Of a stretch of 22,500 nt of DNA, positions 9,610 to 20,919 are shown in pieces. Below the pieces are notes generated by a model that worked only from the letters and a program-made list of their open reading frames with translations, made no database searches and was not told where the DNA came from. Position numbers and translations under genes: made by a program. This DNA comes from Stramonita haemastoma (lineage: Eukaryota; Mollusca; Gastropoda; Neogastropoda; Muricidae), in contig CM060317.1 in the NCBI GenBank assembly GCA_030674155.1, positions 84,898,935 to 84,921,434 on the forward strand, in the 5' to 3' direction. Each line of letters opens with the position of its first letter. Within the stretch, counting starts at the first letter, position 1.

Positions 9610-9925
9610 TTAACGCAATGATTTATTTCCACTCTCAGAGATTTAATTTAGCAGGCTTGAAAGCTTTATTTTTTCCTTTGAGTTTTTCTTTCACGGTTTT
9701 TATCCCATTTTTCCCTTTTTGCCTCTTCTTTGTTTTTCTACCTTCCATTTAACCTTTACTTGCAGGCATAACATCAGATTGTGTATGGCAGGGAAGTGTT
9801 TACCGTGCTTGTCCTCTGAGTGGTCAGTTGACAGGTGTGAAGTGTGACACCTGTCTGTGATTGATAGTCTTAGGATGAAAAGTCAGGTATAAAGTAGGTC
9901 CCTTGTGTGAGTGGGTCATAGAGAG
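9610..9925. repeat. Module E, copy 1
   Basis: Contains the shared words CCACTCTCAGAG, TTTAGCAGGCTTGAAAGCTTTATT, a pyrimidine tract, TGCAGGCATAA, AGTGGTCAGTTGACAGGTGTGAAGTGTGACACCTGTCTGTGA and AAAAGTCAGGTATAAAGT in the same order as copies 2 and 3. A GA microsatellite follows. Confidence 0.88.
9766..9893 (+). other. Exon-like segment, module E copy 1
   Basis: Bounded upstream by a pyrimidine tract and TGCAG, downstream by AAA-GTAGGT, which fit splice acceptor and donor consensus. One frame ends in SGQLTGVKCDTCL and a TGA at 9858-9860. The same stop is present in all three copies, and the distance from the AG to the stop differs by 6 bases between copy 1 and the others, so frame is kept. This could be a duplicated coding terminal exon, a poison exon or plain non-coding repeat. 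Confidence 0.35.
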
Positions 9926-10450
<525 letters not shown>

Positions 10451-10959
10451 GGTTAATGTGTGCTGCTGCCTTTTACTTGTTGAAAAAATATACCATTTGG
10501 TAGTGCTTTACACCACAAGAGAATTGATAAGGTCATTGGAAAAAGTGTGGATTTTGAAGTATCATTCTTTTGTTTCTTTTTCTTGTTTACTTTTCCCATT
10601 GCTCTTTTTTTCTTCTTGTCTTCCTTTTTTGCTTTTATTTCCATTTACTGTTCTGTTTTTAAAAGTTTCTTTTATTAATTGATTAATCAATTAATTAATT
10701 CATTCATTCATTCATACATCACTTATTTATTGATTTATACATTGACTGATTTATCCATTCATTCCTCTTTTATTCTGTCTTTCTTTCTGTCTTTCTGTCT
10801 TTCTGTCTTTCTTTCTGTCTTTCTTTCTTTCTCTCTTTCTTTCTTTCTCTCTTTCTTTCTTTCTTTTCTTGCTATCTATCCATCTTTCTCTTTTATTCTT
10901 CTTTTTCTCCCTGCTGACTTCACGTTTCTTTCACTTCCAGTGTCCTTCTTGTTCTCTAA
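10451..10959. other. Module E copy 1 3' flank plus T-rich tract
   Basis: TTACTTGTTGAAAAAA and TAGTGCTTTACACCA-AAGAGAATTGATAAG-CATTGGAAAAAG at 10470-10545 match 11450-11535 after module E copy 2. The remainder is TTCT/TTTC pyrimidine repeats and an ATTAATTCATTC run near 10680-10715. Confidence 0.6.
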
Positions 10960-11444
<485 letters not shown>

Positions 11445-11904
11445 TGTCTTTCACTTGCTGAAAAAAAACCTTTCTATCATTTGTCATGGCCTTACACTAG
11501 AAAAGATACTGAGAAGCTAATAGGAAAGAGCATGTGTTTGAGATTTTATTTCCTTCTTTTTTCAAAGCTTTTCTTGATTGTTCTTTTTCTTTTTGTTCCT
11601 TTGTTTCTCTTATTTCCTATTTGCTTTCATTTCTAATTGATTTCTACGTTTCTTAGTTTGTTTTCTTTTTTCCTTCATTCCGTGCTTCTGTCCTGCATTC
11701 CTCCCTCCCTTCCTTTCTCTCATTCTTGCTCCATTCCTTCCTCTCACCCATCCTTCCATCCTTCCTTCCGTTCTTCCTTCCTTTTTCCCCTTATTTCCTT
11801 CCTTGCTACCTTCATTTAAAAAAAATTCCTTTCTTTCTTTATTCTGTCTTTTCTTTTCACTGTTATTTTACCTTTTTCTTACATCCAGTGTTCTTCTTGT
11901 TTTC
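11445..11904. other. Module E copy 2 flank plus TTCC/CCTT pyrimidine tract
   Basis: The first 90 bases match 10460-10550. The rest is TTCCTTCC-type pyrimidine sequence with no gene. Confidence 0.6.
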
Positions 11905-12060
11905 TAATTGCTTTTCACTCTAAGTGCTTGATTTAGCAGGCTTGGAAAGCTTCTTTCTTTTTGGAGATTGCATTTTCGTTTTTGCTTCTCTTTGCCTTTT
12001 GCTTCTGTCTCTCTTTCTATTCTTCTTTCCTTTCACCCTGCCCCCCCCCTCTGTCTGCAG

Positions 12061-12161
12061 GCATAAATCAGCATGTGGGGAAAAGGCCTGAGAGCTGTCC
12101 ATGCTGTACTTGTCTTCAGAGTGGTCAGTTGACAGGCGTGGAGTGTGACACCTGTCTGTGA
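12061..12161 (+). other. Exon-like reading frame, module E copy 3
   Basis: Starts after a C-rich tract and CTGCAG. The frame INQHVGKRPESCPCCTCLQ followed by SGQLTGVECDTCL has six cysteines and the conserved TGA at 12159-12161. A donor-like AAA-GTGAGT follows at 12504 beyond the SINE, so an exon here would carry the SINE in its untranslated part. Coding status is unproven; most differences from copy 2 would change the amino acid. Confidence 0.35.
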
Positions 12162-12184
12162 AACTGATGGTCATTAGGCTGAAA

Positions 12185-12478
12185 GTTAAAAAAAGTTAAA
12201 GTCTGTCCCGAGCCATAAGGCTCATCAGGCCGGTGCTTATCCCGGTTTCTGTGGCGTTAAGCGACTGAGAGTCATAGACTCCCCTGGATAGGACGCCAGT
12301 CTATCGCAGGATTAACCCCAACACAAGGTTGGTACCCCTTTTACACTGGGTGGGGTGAGAAAATAGCCGTAAAGTGCCTTTTCCAAGGGCACAACGCCAT
12401 AGCGGAATAGCTGGGATCGAACCCGCAACCTTTAGATTACGAATACAACACCCTAACCACTAGGCCACAGCGGCGGCT
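12185..12478 (-). mobile_element. tRNA-derived SINE with 12-bp target-site duplication
   Basis: On the minus strand: tRNA-like head with TGGCCTAGTGGTTAGG (A box, about 12453-12468) and GGGTTCGATCCC (B box, about 12413-12424), then GTGCCCTTGGAAAAGGCAC, a body ending in GATAAGCACCGGCCTGATGAGCC, a GAGCC-TTAT-GGCTC stem-loop and a TTTAACTTTTTTTAACTTTC tail. ATTAGGCTGAAA flanks it at 12173-12184 and 12479-12490, and module E copy 2 shows the uninterrupted site. Body differs from the 8278-8703 SINE, so this is a second family. Confidence 0.92.
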
Positions 12479-12528
12479 ATTAGGCTGAAAAGTCAGCTAT
12501 AAAGTGAGTCCTGTTGCGTGAGGTGGGT

Positions 12529-12774
<246 letters not shown>

Positions 12775-12849
12775 AGAATATGACTTTCAAAAGTAGAAAT
12801 CCTAATATATAGTTGATAATATATAAAACAGTATAGAAGTTGCATTCGT

Positions 12850-13280
12850 TAATTTTCCTTTAGCAAGATACCAGCTTAAGTGTGCTTGTTGTAGCTTTTT
12901 AAATTGCATTCAATGTATTCAGTAGTTACATTTCTTGATGTTGTGCCTTAGGATGCACCAACAGGAAAGAGAAGACATGGAGAATGGTAAAAGCCAAGAT
13001 GTAGTAGATGTCAGACACATGACAAAGCCTCATCCATCATCTTCTCTGTACGCCAATTTTCAAAATTATCCCAACGCTGCAGCTGCAGCTATGCAGCATT
13101 ATTCAATGGCAGACAGACCTTGAAGAAAGGAAGCCATTTTCCCTGACACCTGGTGTGTGTGTAAGATTCCCTGTGGTGCTGTGAGGAGAACAGTGTGAGG
13201 GGTGCAGACAGATTTAGGAGTCGTGTATTCTGCTGACTTCTGCCATGTGACTGCCGGCAGTGCCATTGGTAGGATATGGG
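12850..13280. repeat. Module C, copy 1
   Basis: Matches 13885-14300 at an offset of about 1053 bases. Best-conserved words: CATCCATCATCTTCTCTGTACGCC split around CAATTTTCAAA, GCAGCTGCAGCTATGCAGC, GGCAGACAGACCTTGAAG and GATTCCCTGTGGTGCTGTGAG. The 5' part (AAATTGCATTCAATGTATTCAGTAG) is more diverged. A frame ending NAAAAAMQHYSMADRP stops at 13121-13123. Confidence 0.88.
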
Positions 13281-13524
13281 GATCTGTCTGTCTCTGTTTC
13301 TTACCTTCTTTTATCTGTCAGTCTGTTTGTATATCTGTCACTATTATTCTACCTCTACCTCTCTGTTTTCTGCCTCCTTCAGCCTGTCTGTGTGTCTGTC
13401 TGTGTGCCTGTCTTTTTTCCTCTGTCTTTGTCTCTCTGCTTTTCTTTATTTGTATTTCTGTTCTTGCTTGCATGCCTTACTGCCAACCTGTCTCTCTTGC
13501 TGTAAACACCTGGGTATGTTTACA
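13281..13524. other. Pyrimidine-rich CTGT/CTCT stretch
   Basis: Irregular TCTGTCTG and CTCTGTTT words; no gene seen. Confidence 0.6.
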
Positions 13525-13577
13525 AAGAAAGAAAGAAAGAAAGAGAGAGCAAGAGAGAAACAGAGAGAAAGAAACAC

Positions 13578-13616
<39 letters not shown>

Positions 13617-13666
13617 AGAGAAACAGAGAGAGAAACATAGAGAGAGACAGAGAGAGAGAGAGAGAC

Positions 13667-13718
<52 letters not shown>

Positions 13719-13750
13719 TACAAAGAAATAAAGAGACAGAGACAGAGTCA
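13525..13750. repeat. GAAA / GA microsatellite
   Basis: (GAAA)n followed by GA, GACA and AAACAGAGAG steps. Confidence 0.94.
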
Positions 13751-13884
13751 GAGAGATTACAGGCACAGAATCACATTCAAAGGTACCTTCATGTCTTTTT
13801 GCAAAGGTGATAAAATGTAAAAGGTGTTAAAGTCCCTCAGCGTTTTTTTTTAAATAAAGGATGGTCACTCTTAAAGCTCATTCA
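13751..13884. other. Short unannotated spacer
   Basis: Contains a poly-T run at 13842-13849; nothing recognised. Confidence 0.45.
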
Positions 13885-14300
13885 TCTTTAAAGAAATGTA
13901 GTTTAAGTATAGTTTTTTTTGTATCTTTTAAAATGTATGCAATAAATGCAGTAGCGTTATTCGTTGATGGTTTTGCACTTCAAGTAAAAAAACACAAAAA
14001 AACCTGCCCCAGTAGGAAGAAAGGGAAGACGCAAAGAACGGTAAAAGTCAGAGGAGGTAGACGTCAGACACACGACAATGTCTCATCCATCATCTTCTCT
14101 GTACGCCAATTTTCAAATTTCACCAACGCTGCAGCTGCAGCTATGCAGCATTATTCAATGGCAGACAGACCTTGAAGAAAGGAAGTCATTTTCCCTGACA
14201 CCTGGCGGTGTGTGGGATTCCCTGTGGTGCTGTGAGGAGAACAGAGTGAGGGGTGCAGACAGATTTAGGAGTCATGTATTCTGCTGACTTCTTTCGCTGT
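13885..14300. repeat. Module C, copy 2
   Basis: Second copy of module C. The frame ending NAAAAAMQHYSMADRP and its TGA (14173-14175) are preserved, but a one-base indel upstream shifts the HPSSSLYANF part out of that frame. This argues against conserved protein coding. Confidence 0.87.
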
Positions 14301-14357
14301 GATGTGCCTGCAAAATGATCGGCAGATTGAAGTTATCTGTTTGGTTTTTATGTCTCT

Positions 14358-14368
14358 TTGTCTGTCTA

Positions 14369-14420
<52 letters not shown>
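14358..14420. repeat. (GTCT)n microsatellite
   Basis: About 15 GTCT units; immediately upstream of a SINE 3' fragment. Confidence 0.95.
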
Positions 14421-14421
<1 letters not shown>

Positions 14422-14462
14422 GTCTGTCTCTCTGTCTCTTTCTGTCTCTGTCTGTCCGTTTC

Positions 14463-14735
<273 letters not shown>

Positions 14736-14915
14736 TATTTCTCTCTGTAACCCTCACTTTTATTTTTCTATTGTAATTCCTGACAATGGTTTCTCTGTGT
14801 TTTTATTTCTGTGTAGCTTTGGTGAAAATGCCTCTGTCTGGGTCTGATTGTCTATTTCTCGTCAAAACGTCCTTTGTCATGTATCATCTCTTTCATTGGT
14901 TTGAATAAGTGAGTG
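14736..14915. other. Unannotated spacer
   Basis: No recognised feature. Confidence 0.45.
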
Positions 14916-15300
14916 GGTTTATTTATTTATTTTTATTATATTTATTTTATTTTATTTATTATTCTTTTATATCGAGAATAATGGAATAAGCACTCATGTG
15001 CTTTTTTTCTTTTTTACATCAAGTCCCCATGTGTATGCACTTTTGTAAATCTTGTCATCTGTTCACACCGGCACACGATGGCCTACACTTACGAAAAGCG
15101 GAACAGGATTTACCGTGAGCGCAAGATGTTCTGCGTGCGTTTGCACTCGAGGCCTCGGCTTATAGTATCATCGGAAGGACTTTTGGGGGAGTGGAGTCAG
15201 CACAGACGTTAGCTCCAGAGGAAAAATCCCCTCGAACGGGAATCGAACACGGGTCGTCAAATATTTTTTTGGTTGGGGGGTGGGGTCGTTAACCATACCC
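14916..15300 (-). mobile_element. tRNA-derived SINE with (AAATA)n tail
   Basis: On minus: an A-box-like TATGGTTAACGACC (about 15283-15298), B box GTGTTCGATTCCC (15238-15250), body with CGATGATACTATAAGCCGAGG, then GGGGACTTGATGTAAAAAAG, stem-loop AAGCACATGAGTGCTT (14988-15003), TCTCGATATAAAAGAA and an AAATAAAATA tail. The 3' end is that of the fragments at 6124 and 14463; the central CCGAGG motif is shared with the 8278-8703 element. The head is degraded by a G-rich tract. Confidence 0.72.
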
Positions 15301-15319
15301 ATTCTTCTTTCGTAGTAGT

Positions 15320-15545
<226 letters not shown>

Positions 15546-15812
15546 CCTTTGTGAAACAGGAGTCTCAGACACCTTTCTACAGCATACCCCCACAGGTGCA
15601 GACCCAGTGTAATCTGCTTTACACAGTCTGCCTGACAAGAGTCCCCTGAAAATAGGCAGGAGACTGAGGACAGAGCAGGTATAGAACAGTCCACACGTGA
15701 CAGGAAATTTGAGCACCCGCAGAATAAAGCCCTCCATTTCTTGTCTTTGTAAGGAAGAGAAAAGATACTGTCAGAATTGTGAGACTGCTACTTTGTGATG
15801 AAGCTTTTTCCT
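15546..15812. other. Unannotated stretch
   Basis: Contains CCTGACAAGAGTCCCCTG and an AATAAA at 15722. No copy elsewhere in the window recognised and no gene supported. Confidence 0.45.
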
Positions 15813-15813
15813 A

Positions 15814-15852
<39 letters not shown>

Positions 15853-15908
15853 GCCTGTCTGTTCTGTTCTGTTCTGTCCTGTCTGTTTGTCTGTCTGTCT
15901 GTCTATCT
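15813..15908. repeat. (GTCT)n microsatellite with TTCTG block
   Basis: CTGT units interrupted by a pentanucleotide block TCTGTTCTGTTCTGT at about 15858-15875. Confidence 0.95.
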
Positions 15909-15934
15909 GCAAGCAGATTATAAACACGTACTGT

Positions 15935-16305
15935 TGAAAAGACAAATAAAAACATTAAAACAGCAAGAAACAGACAGCCATTATGAATTAGATACTGGAA
16001 GATCTACAGAAAAAATCCCATAAAAATGAAAGACTGTATAAAATAGAAAGTTCATAATGTAGGACATACTGCTTTTACTGAAAGAACCCTGGCATCTCAT
16101 TGGAAAAGGACTTTGATGGATTGCAAACACAGTGGAAGTGACTGGCTGGCGAAGCACTCAGCTGTAACTCCTACGATCCACCCAGTAATGTAAACAGACC
16201 CATGGTGTAAAGAAGACACAGTGCCGAAATGGAGTGGACTGCGCTCTGTAAAAGTAGATGCAGACTATGAAAACATGAATCCTTGCTTTCACATGTTCTG
16301 ATGTT

Positions 16306-16308
<3 letters not shown>
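15935..16308. repeat. Module D, copy 1
   Basis: Core words GCACTCAGCTGTAAC, TACGATCCACCCAGTAATG, TAAACAGACCCATGGTGTAA and AAGACACAG (about 16153-16222) recur in the same order at 17138-17206 and 17719-17789. An A-rich CAGCAAGAAACA segment leads in and a GT array follows. Confidence 0.85.

Positions 16309-16398
<90 letters not shown>
16309..16398. repeat. (GT)n microsatellite
   Basis: About 45 GT units ending in GCGCTGCGCGCGGGCG. Confidence 0.97.
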
Positions 16399-16517
16399 TG
16401 CGCGCGGGCGTGCATGCACGTGTGTGTGTACAGCAGCAAAAACATTTTGGTTTTATTTAGGTCTACCTAAACAAAGCAAAACAAAATAGATGCATTACAT
16501 CTAAACTATCAGATACA

Positions 16518-16780
16518 TTAAGTAGGGTGCAGTGCTTAAAATGTGGAGCTCATGATCTGATGGCCAGGGTCAAATCCAGTACTGAAGTACACTTTTAAGG
16601 GGTTTTTATCCTGCAGCTAACACCAGTACTTACTTTTTTCTTCCAAAAGTCATTTGGATGAGATTCTAATCCACTGTTCCTGGTGAAAACACACATAGAA
16701 CTTCTTGTGCACATATTAAAAACTGTTCTACCTTTGCTAGTAGGAACAAATGATAAAAGTTGAAAAATGCGTGTATATTG
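16518..16780 (+). mobile_element. Possible degenerate SINE
   Basis: GGGTCAAATCC (16567-16577) resembles a B box, with an A-box-like GGGTGCAGTGCTTAA about 40 bases upstream. Downstream, AGTCATTTGGATGAGATTCTAATC and GTGCACATATTAAAAACTGTTC echo the GGATGAGACGATAAACC and GCACGTAAAAGAACCC segments of the 8278-8703 SINE in the same order. Divergence is high. Confidence 0.42.
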
Positions 16781-16934
16781 ATGTGTTTAGTTACCATCCC
16801 CGAAGGTGAAATGCAAATACCTTAATGGTGGATAAATAGTTGCCTGCATAAATCCCATCATTGGCGAACCCAGGAGCTCTAGCCAAGGAATGAGTCAAAC
16901 TATTGATGGAATGTGTGTAATTCAATGAACTGAT
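16781..16934. other. Unannotated spacer
   Basis: No recognised feature. Confidence 0.45.
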
Positions 16935-17286
16935 GAGCCGTGCAAAAGACACAAGAAACGGAAAAAACAGATAAAAAACAATCCTCGAAAAATATGTTAC
17001 TGAATGAAAAGATGAAAATCAACCCTAAAACAGTTTTCATCATGTAGGGATACAGTTTTCACTGCAAGAGCCCTGGAATTCCATGGAGGAATGACTGTGA
17101 TGGATTACAAACACAGTGGTCGTGAGTGGATGGTAAAGCACTCAGCTGTAACACGTACGATTCTACCAGTAATGTAAACAGACCCATGGTGTGAAAAAGA
17201 CACAGAGGCAGAAGGAACTCAGCAAAATGTAGAAATAGCCTCCGACAGCAAAAACACGTGTTCCTTTGCTTTGTACGTGTGCTGAT

Positions 17287-17288
<2 letters not shown>
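16935..17288. repeat. Module D, copy 2
   Basis: Shares with copy 1 the words TACAGTTTTCACTGCAAGAGCCCTGG, GATGGATTACAAACACAGTGG (split), AAGCACTCAGCTGTAAC, CCAGTAATGTAAACAGACCC and ATGGTGTGAAAAAGACACAG. It ends at the GT array. Confidence 0.87.
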
Positions 17289-17381
<93 letters not shown>

Positions 17382-17455
17382 TGTGTCTGTGTCTGTGTCT
17401 GTGTCTGTGTCTGTATGTATGTGAGTGTATATGTATGTGTGTATATGTGTGTAAG
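17289..17455. repeat. (GT)n then (CTGTGT)n microsatellite
   Basis: About 45 GT units followed by CTGTGT hexamers and GTAT steps. Confidence 0.96.
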
Positions 17456-17544
17456 GTAGCAATAGCTACATTTTCAGGTTTAACGACCCAAAAGAAAGCA
17501 TCAACTGCTGAATCCATAGAAAACCACACATGTAAAGAATTAGT

Positions 17545-17878
17545 TAAACGATTAAAACAAAGCAAGAAAAAAACGAGAAGTCTCCAAAGAAACAAACAAC
17601 AGCAAAGAATTCACCTAAAGCATGTTACTAAAAGCTAGACATTTTCCTAAAACAGAACTTCAAGATGCATAAAAAGTCCTCTGCCATCCCACGCATAGTA
17701 GATGTGAGTGGCTGGTAAACCACTCAGCTGTACCACGTGCGATCTCACCAGTAATGTAAATCGACCCATGGTGCAAAAAAGACACAGTGGCAAAAAGAGT
17801 CGACCAGATTCTGTGAAAATAGTCTAAGACTCTGAAAACACGTATTCCTTTGCTCTGGATGGGCTCTGGTCAACGAGT
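17545..17878. repeat. Module D, copy 3
   Basis: Shares ACCACTCAGCTGTACCACG, CACCAGTAATGTAAATCGAC, CCATGGTGCAAAAAAGACAC and AAACACGTATTCCTTTGCTCTG with copies 1 and 2. It again ends directly at a GT array. Confidence 0.84.
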
Positions 17879-17882
17879 GTGT

Positions 17883-17950
<68 letters not shown>

Positions 17951-18000
17951 GTGTGTTTGTGTGTGTGTGTTGTGTGTGTGTTGAAGTGGGAGTAGGGTGT
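17879..18000. repeat. (GT)n microsatellite with TT breaks
   Basis: GT array with TTGTGTGT and GTTTGTG interruptions. Confidence 0.95.
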
Positions 18001-18022
18001 GTATGTGATGGTGTAAGCGAAG

Positions 18023-18025
<3 letters not shown>

Positions 18026-18102
<77 letters not shown>

Positions 18103-18265
18103 ACAGAGCAGAGAAGAGAAGAGAGACAGGAGCAGAACAGGAAGACGACAGAGACAGAGACAGAACAAGAGACAGACAGACAGACAGAGACACAGAAGAA
18201 CATACAGACACAGAGAAAGAAACTGCACAAAGACAGATACAGACAGAGAGACAGACACAGTGTGA
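18026..18265. repeat. GA / GACA purine-rich tract
   Basis: About 75 bases of GA passing into irregular AGAGA, GACAGA and ACAGACAC steps. Confidence 0.93.
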
Positions 18266-18612
18266 GGGAAAAACACACATACAGAATTTTCATTCTGCAA
18301 ACCACATTGCTGACGGCCACAAGGCAAGAAAGGTCAGCAAAAAGACCTGACCCAGTAAATCTGCCCCACCCCTCCCCCACCCCCACCCCCACCCCCACAC
18401 TGTCCTCTTCACAGGACAGGAGGGGTTTCAGGCAGACTAAAAGTGTCAGGAAGCACAATCATTCCTTCTTTATGTGGCTTATGCAGGACCTAGCGCCATC
18501 AACTAGGCCATGCAATTCTGCACATCCATAAATATGCATGGCCTTCAAGGCAGGTTTCAATGCATCTGGAAATACCTTATTATGTCTGTTGGTGTTGGTG
18601 CTAGTTCTGGTG
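18266..18612. other. Unannotated stretch with C-rich tract
   Basis: Holds six C runs of 4-5 bases at 18364-18396 separated by single bases. CTGTCCTCTTCACAGGACAG just after (about 18401-18420) has a short inverted repeat. No gene supported. Confidence 0.5.
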
Positions 18613-18616
18613 CTGG

Positions 18617-18680
<64 letters not shown>
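18613..18680. repeat. (CTA)n microsatellite
   Basis: About 20 ACT/CTA trinucleotides preceded by GGTGCT/GGTGTTGGTG steps. Confidence 0.97.
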
Positions 18681-18684
<4 letters not shown>

Positions 18685-18730
18685 ATAGATCGGCGCAATT
18701 GCGGAACCTTGGAGAGGGATATGTCTATCT

Positions 18731-18884
<154 letters not shown>

Positions 18885-19030
18885 TGCTGACATAAATATA
18901 CGGACTGGATGTCTGAAAACGAGCCATTTATCCTGTCCTGAGCCTCATACTTTACTTGTAGTCCAGAACTCTTTCGTTTTAGCTGATAGTTTTTCTCTGT
19001 TAACTCCTGACCCCTTATTTTACCCTATGA

Positions 19031-19239
19031 CAAATTTCAAATTCAAAATTCAAATTCAAAATTTTATTCAAGAAAACCCCCCAAGGGGTACATGAAATTT
19101 GACAAAACCAATGTTTGCAGATATGGGCGTGTGAAAAATACTCACAACAAAAATCCTAACACAATGGATGGCATAAAAAAGAAAAAAGAAAGAGTATTCA
19201 CAATACATGCACTAGTATCATTTATGAAGAAATATCAAA
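19031..19239 (-). other. LINE 3' UTR, poly(A) signal and tail
   Basis: On minus: non-coding sequence, a short CCCC-TT-GGGG inverted repeat (19077-19088 region), TTTTCTTGAATAAAATTT with AATAAA (19063-19068), and a degenerate TTTGAA/ATTTGAA tail to about 19031. Such short-repeat tails in place of poly(A) are known for several LINE groups. Confidence 0.75.
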
Positions 19240-20919
19240 TTAGTGTTTTTTCATTATTTCTTTCAGAAACTGTGTAACTTTAATAAGCAAAGATTTCCTC
19301 CTAGAGCTAAACAGTTCATGGAACTTGATAACGTTTGGATTTTTATGATAATATTTTGGGATAAATTTGTTTCTTAACTGCACAAAAAATTTACATTTGA
19401 ACAAGCAATGAAACTCATCTCCTAACTCGCTATCTTCACATTTATCACAGACTCTCTCTGCTCTGGGAATACTACTTATTCTGCCTGTTTGGATGGGAAG
19501 TCTATGATTTAACGTTCGAAAATGAATAAAAGTTAGTAATGAGGTACGAGGAAGAATGGATAAGTAATGTTCAAAGCAGAAACACTTTTTAAATAGTCTA
19601 TAATTGAGGAAGATGTCGTCATTGTCCACATGAGAATACCATTGCTGTAAATACTGATCTTGCAAACTACGTGTAACTTTGGCTTTAAACCATTCTGATG
19701 ATACTCGGAGATCAAACTGATTCTGCCATATACCACTTAATCCAATTTCGTTTAATGTACGTTCTACAGTAACTAAATAAGGTGATTTGTGGGAATTAGC
19801 CATATACATATCATATAAAAGTCTGTATACAATATTTGAAAACTTGGACTCGCTTCCTGCATCCACTAGCTTAAACCAGTAACATAGCATCCTTACTTTT
19901 GCTGTTATTTCCACAGGAAACTGACCCAATTCTCCATAAATCATTTTACTTGGAGTAGATTTTCCAAGTTTAAGTATTATTTTAAAGAACTTAAGCTGTA
20001 ATTTAGAAGCTAATTCACACATTGATGGTGTCCAAATTTCACACCCATAGAGCAAAACTGGGACGACCACTCTGTTAAATAGCTCTATCTGAATATCAAT
20101 AGGAAGAAAGAGTCTTCTACATTTTTTTAACAAAGAGAACATACTACGACGTGCCTGGTCATATAAATGTTTTTGTGCCAGGTTAAATCTGTTATTATAA
20201 TTAAGGTTTAGCCCCAGATACTTGAAAGAAAAAACCACTTTAATTTCTTTACCACAACATGTAAAACAAGGCATTTTCTTGATCTTTCCTCGAGAGAAGA
20301 CCAACACTTTTGTTTTTTCTACATTCATGTTAAGTTTCCATTTATGGCAGTAATTACACATAGCATTTATAGCTTCCTGTAGATCTTCTTTCGATTTGGC
20401 ACAAATTGCCGTATCATCTGCATACAATAACAAAAACATTTTCAACAAAAGATTTTCTTTTTCACTTTCCCACCCAAGTTCTCTGGCTTCCTTTGACATT
20501 GTTGGTAAACCAGTCATTTTTTCAATAATATAAGATTGCATATCATTCAAATACAAAGCAAAGAGTAAAGGTGACAAGTTTTCGCCCTGACGGACCCCAG
20601 ATGTGGATTGAAAAAAATCAGAACGCTCATCCCCACCACCAACACATGACTTGGCTTTAGTATAAATATCTTTGATAACCTTTAAAATATTTCCATTAAC
20701 ACCATGACCGACCAGCTTCCGCCAAAGAAAAGCTCTGTTAACACGGTCAAATGCCTTTTCGAAATCAACAAAAAGACAATACAGTCGTTTTCTCTTGGCA
20801 AGAAACACATCAATCATGCAATGAAGTGTAAATAAGTGATCAGTGGTGGAAAAACCTGCTCTAAAACCTGCTTGTTCTTGGCCAATAGTCTTGTGTTCAT
20901 TGAAATATTTTGTCAACAC
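19240..20919 (-). CDS. LINE reverse transcriptase catalytic and C-terminal fragment
   Basis: A 559-codon frame whose first codon is GTG and simply marks the frame change. Motifs: QAGFRAGFSTTDHLF (16-30), the first catalytic Asp in VDFEKAFDRV (51-60), GVRQGENLSPLLF (108-120), the polymerase active-site YADD (166-169) and FKYLGL (232-237). All three catalytic Asp residues are present. A C-terminal Cys-x2-Cys-x9-His-x4-Cys (residues 491, 494, 504, 509) is a zinc-knuckle-like motif common at the end of LINE ORF2 proteins. The stop is TAA at 19240-19242. This long frame without stops suggests a fairly young copy. Confidence 0.95.
   Translation of the reverse strand: MLTKYFNEHKTIGQEQAGFRAGFSTTDHLFTLHCMIDVFLAKRKRLYCLFVDFEKAFDRVNRAFLWRKLVGHGVNGNILKVIKDIYTKAKSCVGGGDERSDFFQSTSGVRQGENLSPLLFALYLNDMQSYIIEKMTGLPTMSKEARELGWESEKENLLLKMFLLLYADDTAICAKSKEDLQEAINAMCNYCHKWKLNMNVEKTKVLVFSRGKIKKMPCFTCCGKEIKVVFSFKYLGLNLNYNNRFNLAQKHLYDQARRSMFSLLKKCRRLFLPIDIQIELFNRVVVPVLLYGCEIWTPSMCELASKLQLKFFKIILKLGKSTPSKMIYGELGQFPVEITAKVRMLCYWFKLVDAGSESKFSNIVYRLLYDMYMANSHKSPYLVTVERTLNEIGLSGIWQNQFDLRVSSEWFKAKVTRSLQDQYLQQWYSHVDNDDIFLNYRLFKKCFCFEHYLSILPRTSLLTFIHFRTLNHRLPIQTGRISSIPRAERVCDKCEDSELGDEFHCLFKCKFFVQLRNKFIPKYYHKNPNVIKFHELFSSRRKSLLIKVTQFLKEIMKKH

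Noticed and set aside
12413..12468. tRNA gene on the minus strand
   Set aside because: A and B boxes are present but no cloverleaf with acceptor stem closes; the flanking target-site duplication and tail show it is a SINE head. The same holds for 8630-8700 and 15238-15298.
17059..18531. Long frames of 178, 237 and 216 codons around module D
   Set aside because: Mostly TH, LS and RE repeats. The shared antisense words such as VFFTPWVCLHYW follow from module D nucleotide similarity, and copy 2 shifts frame.
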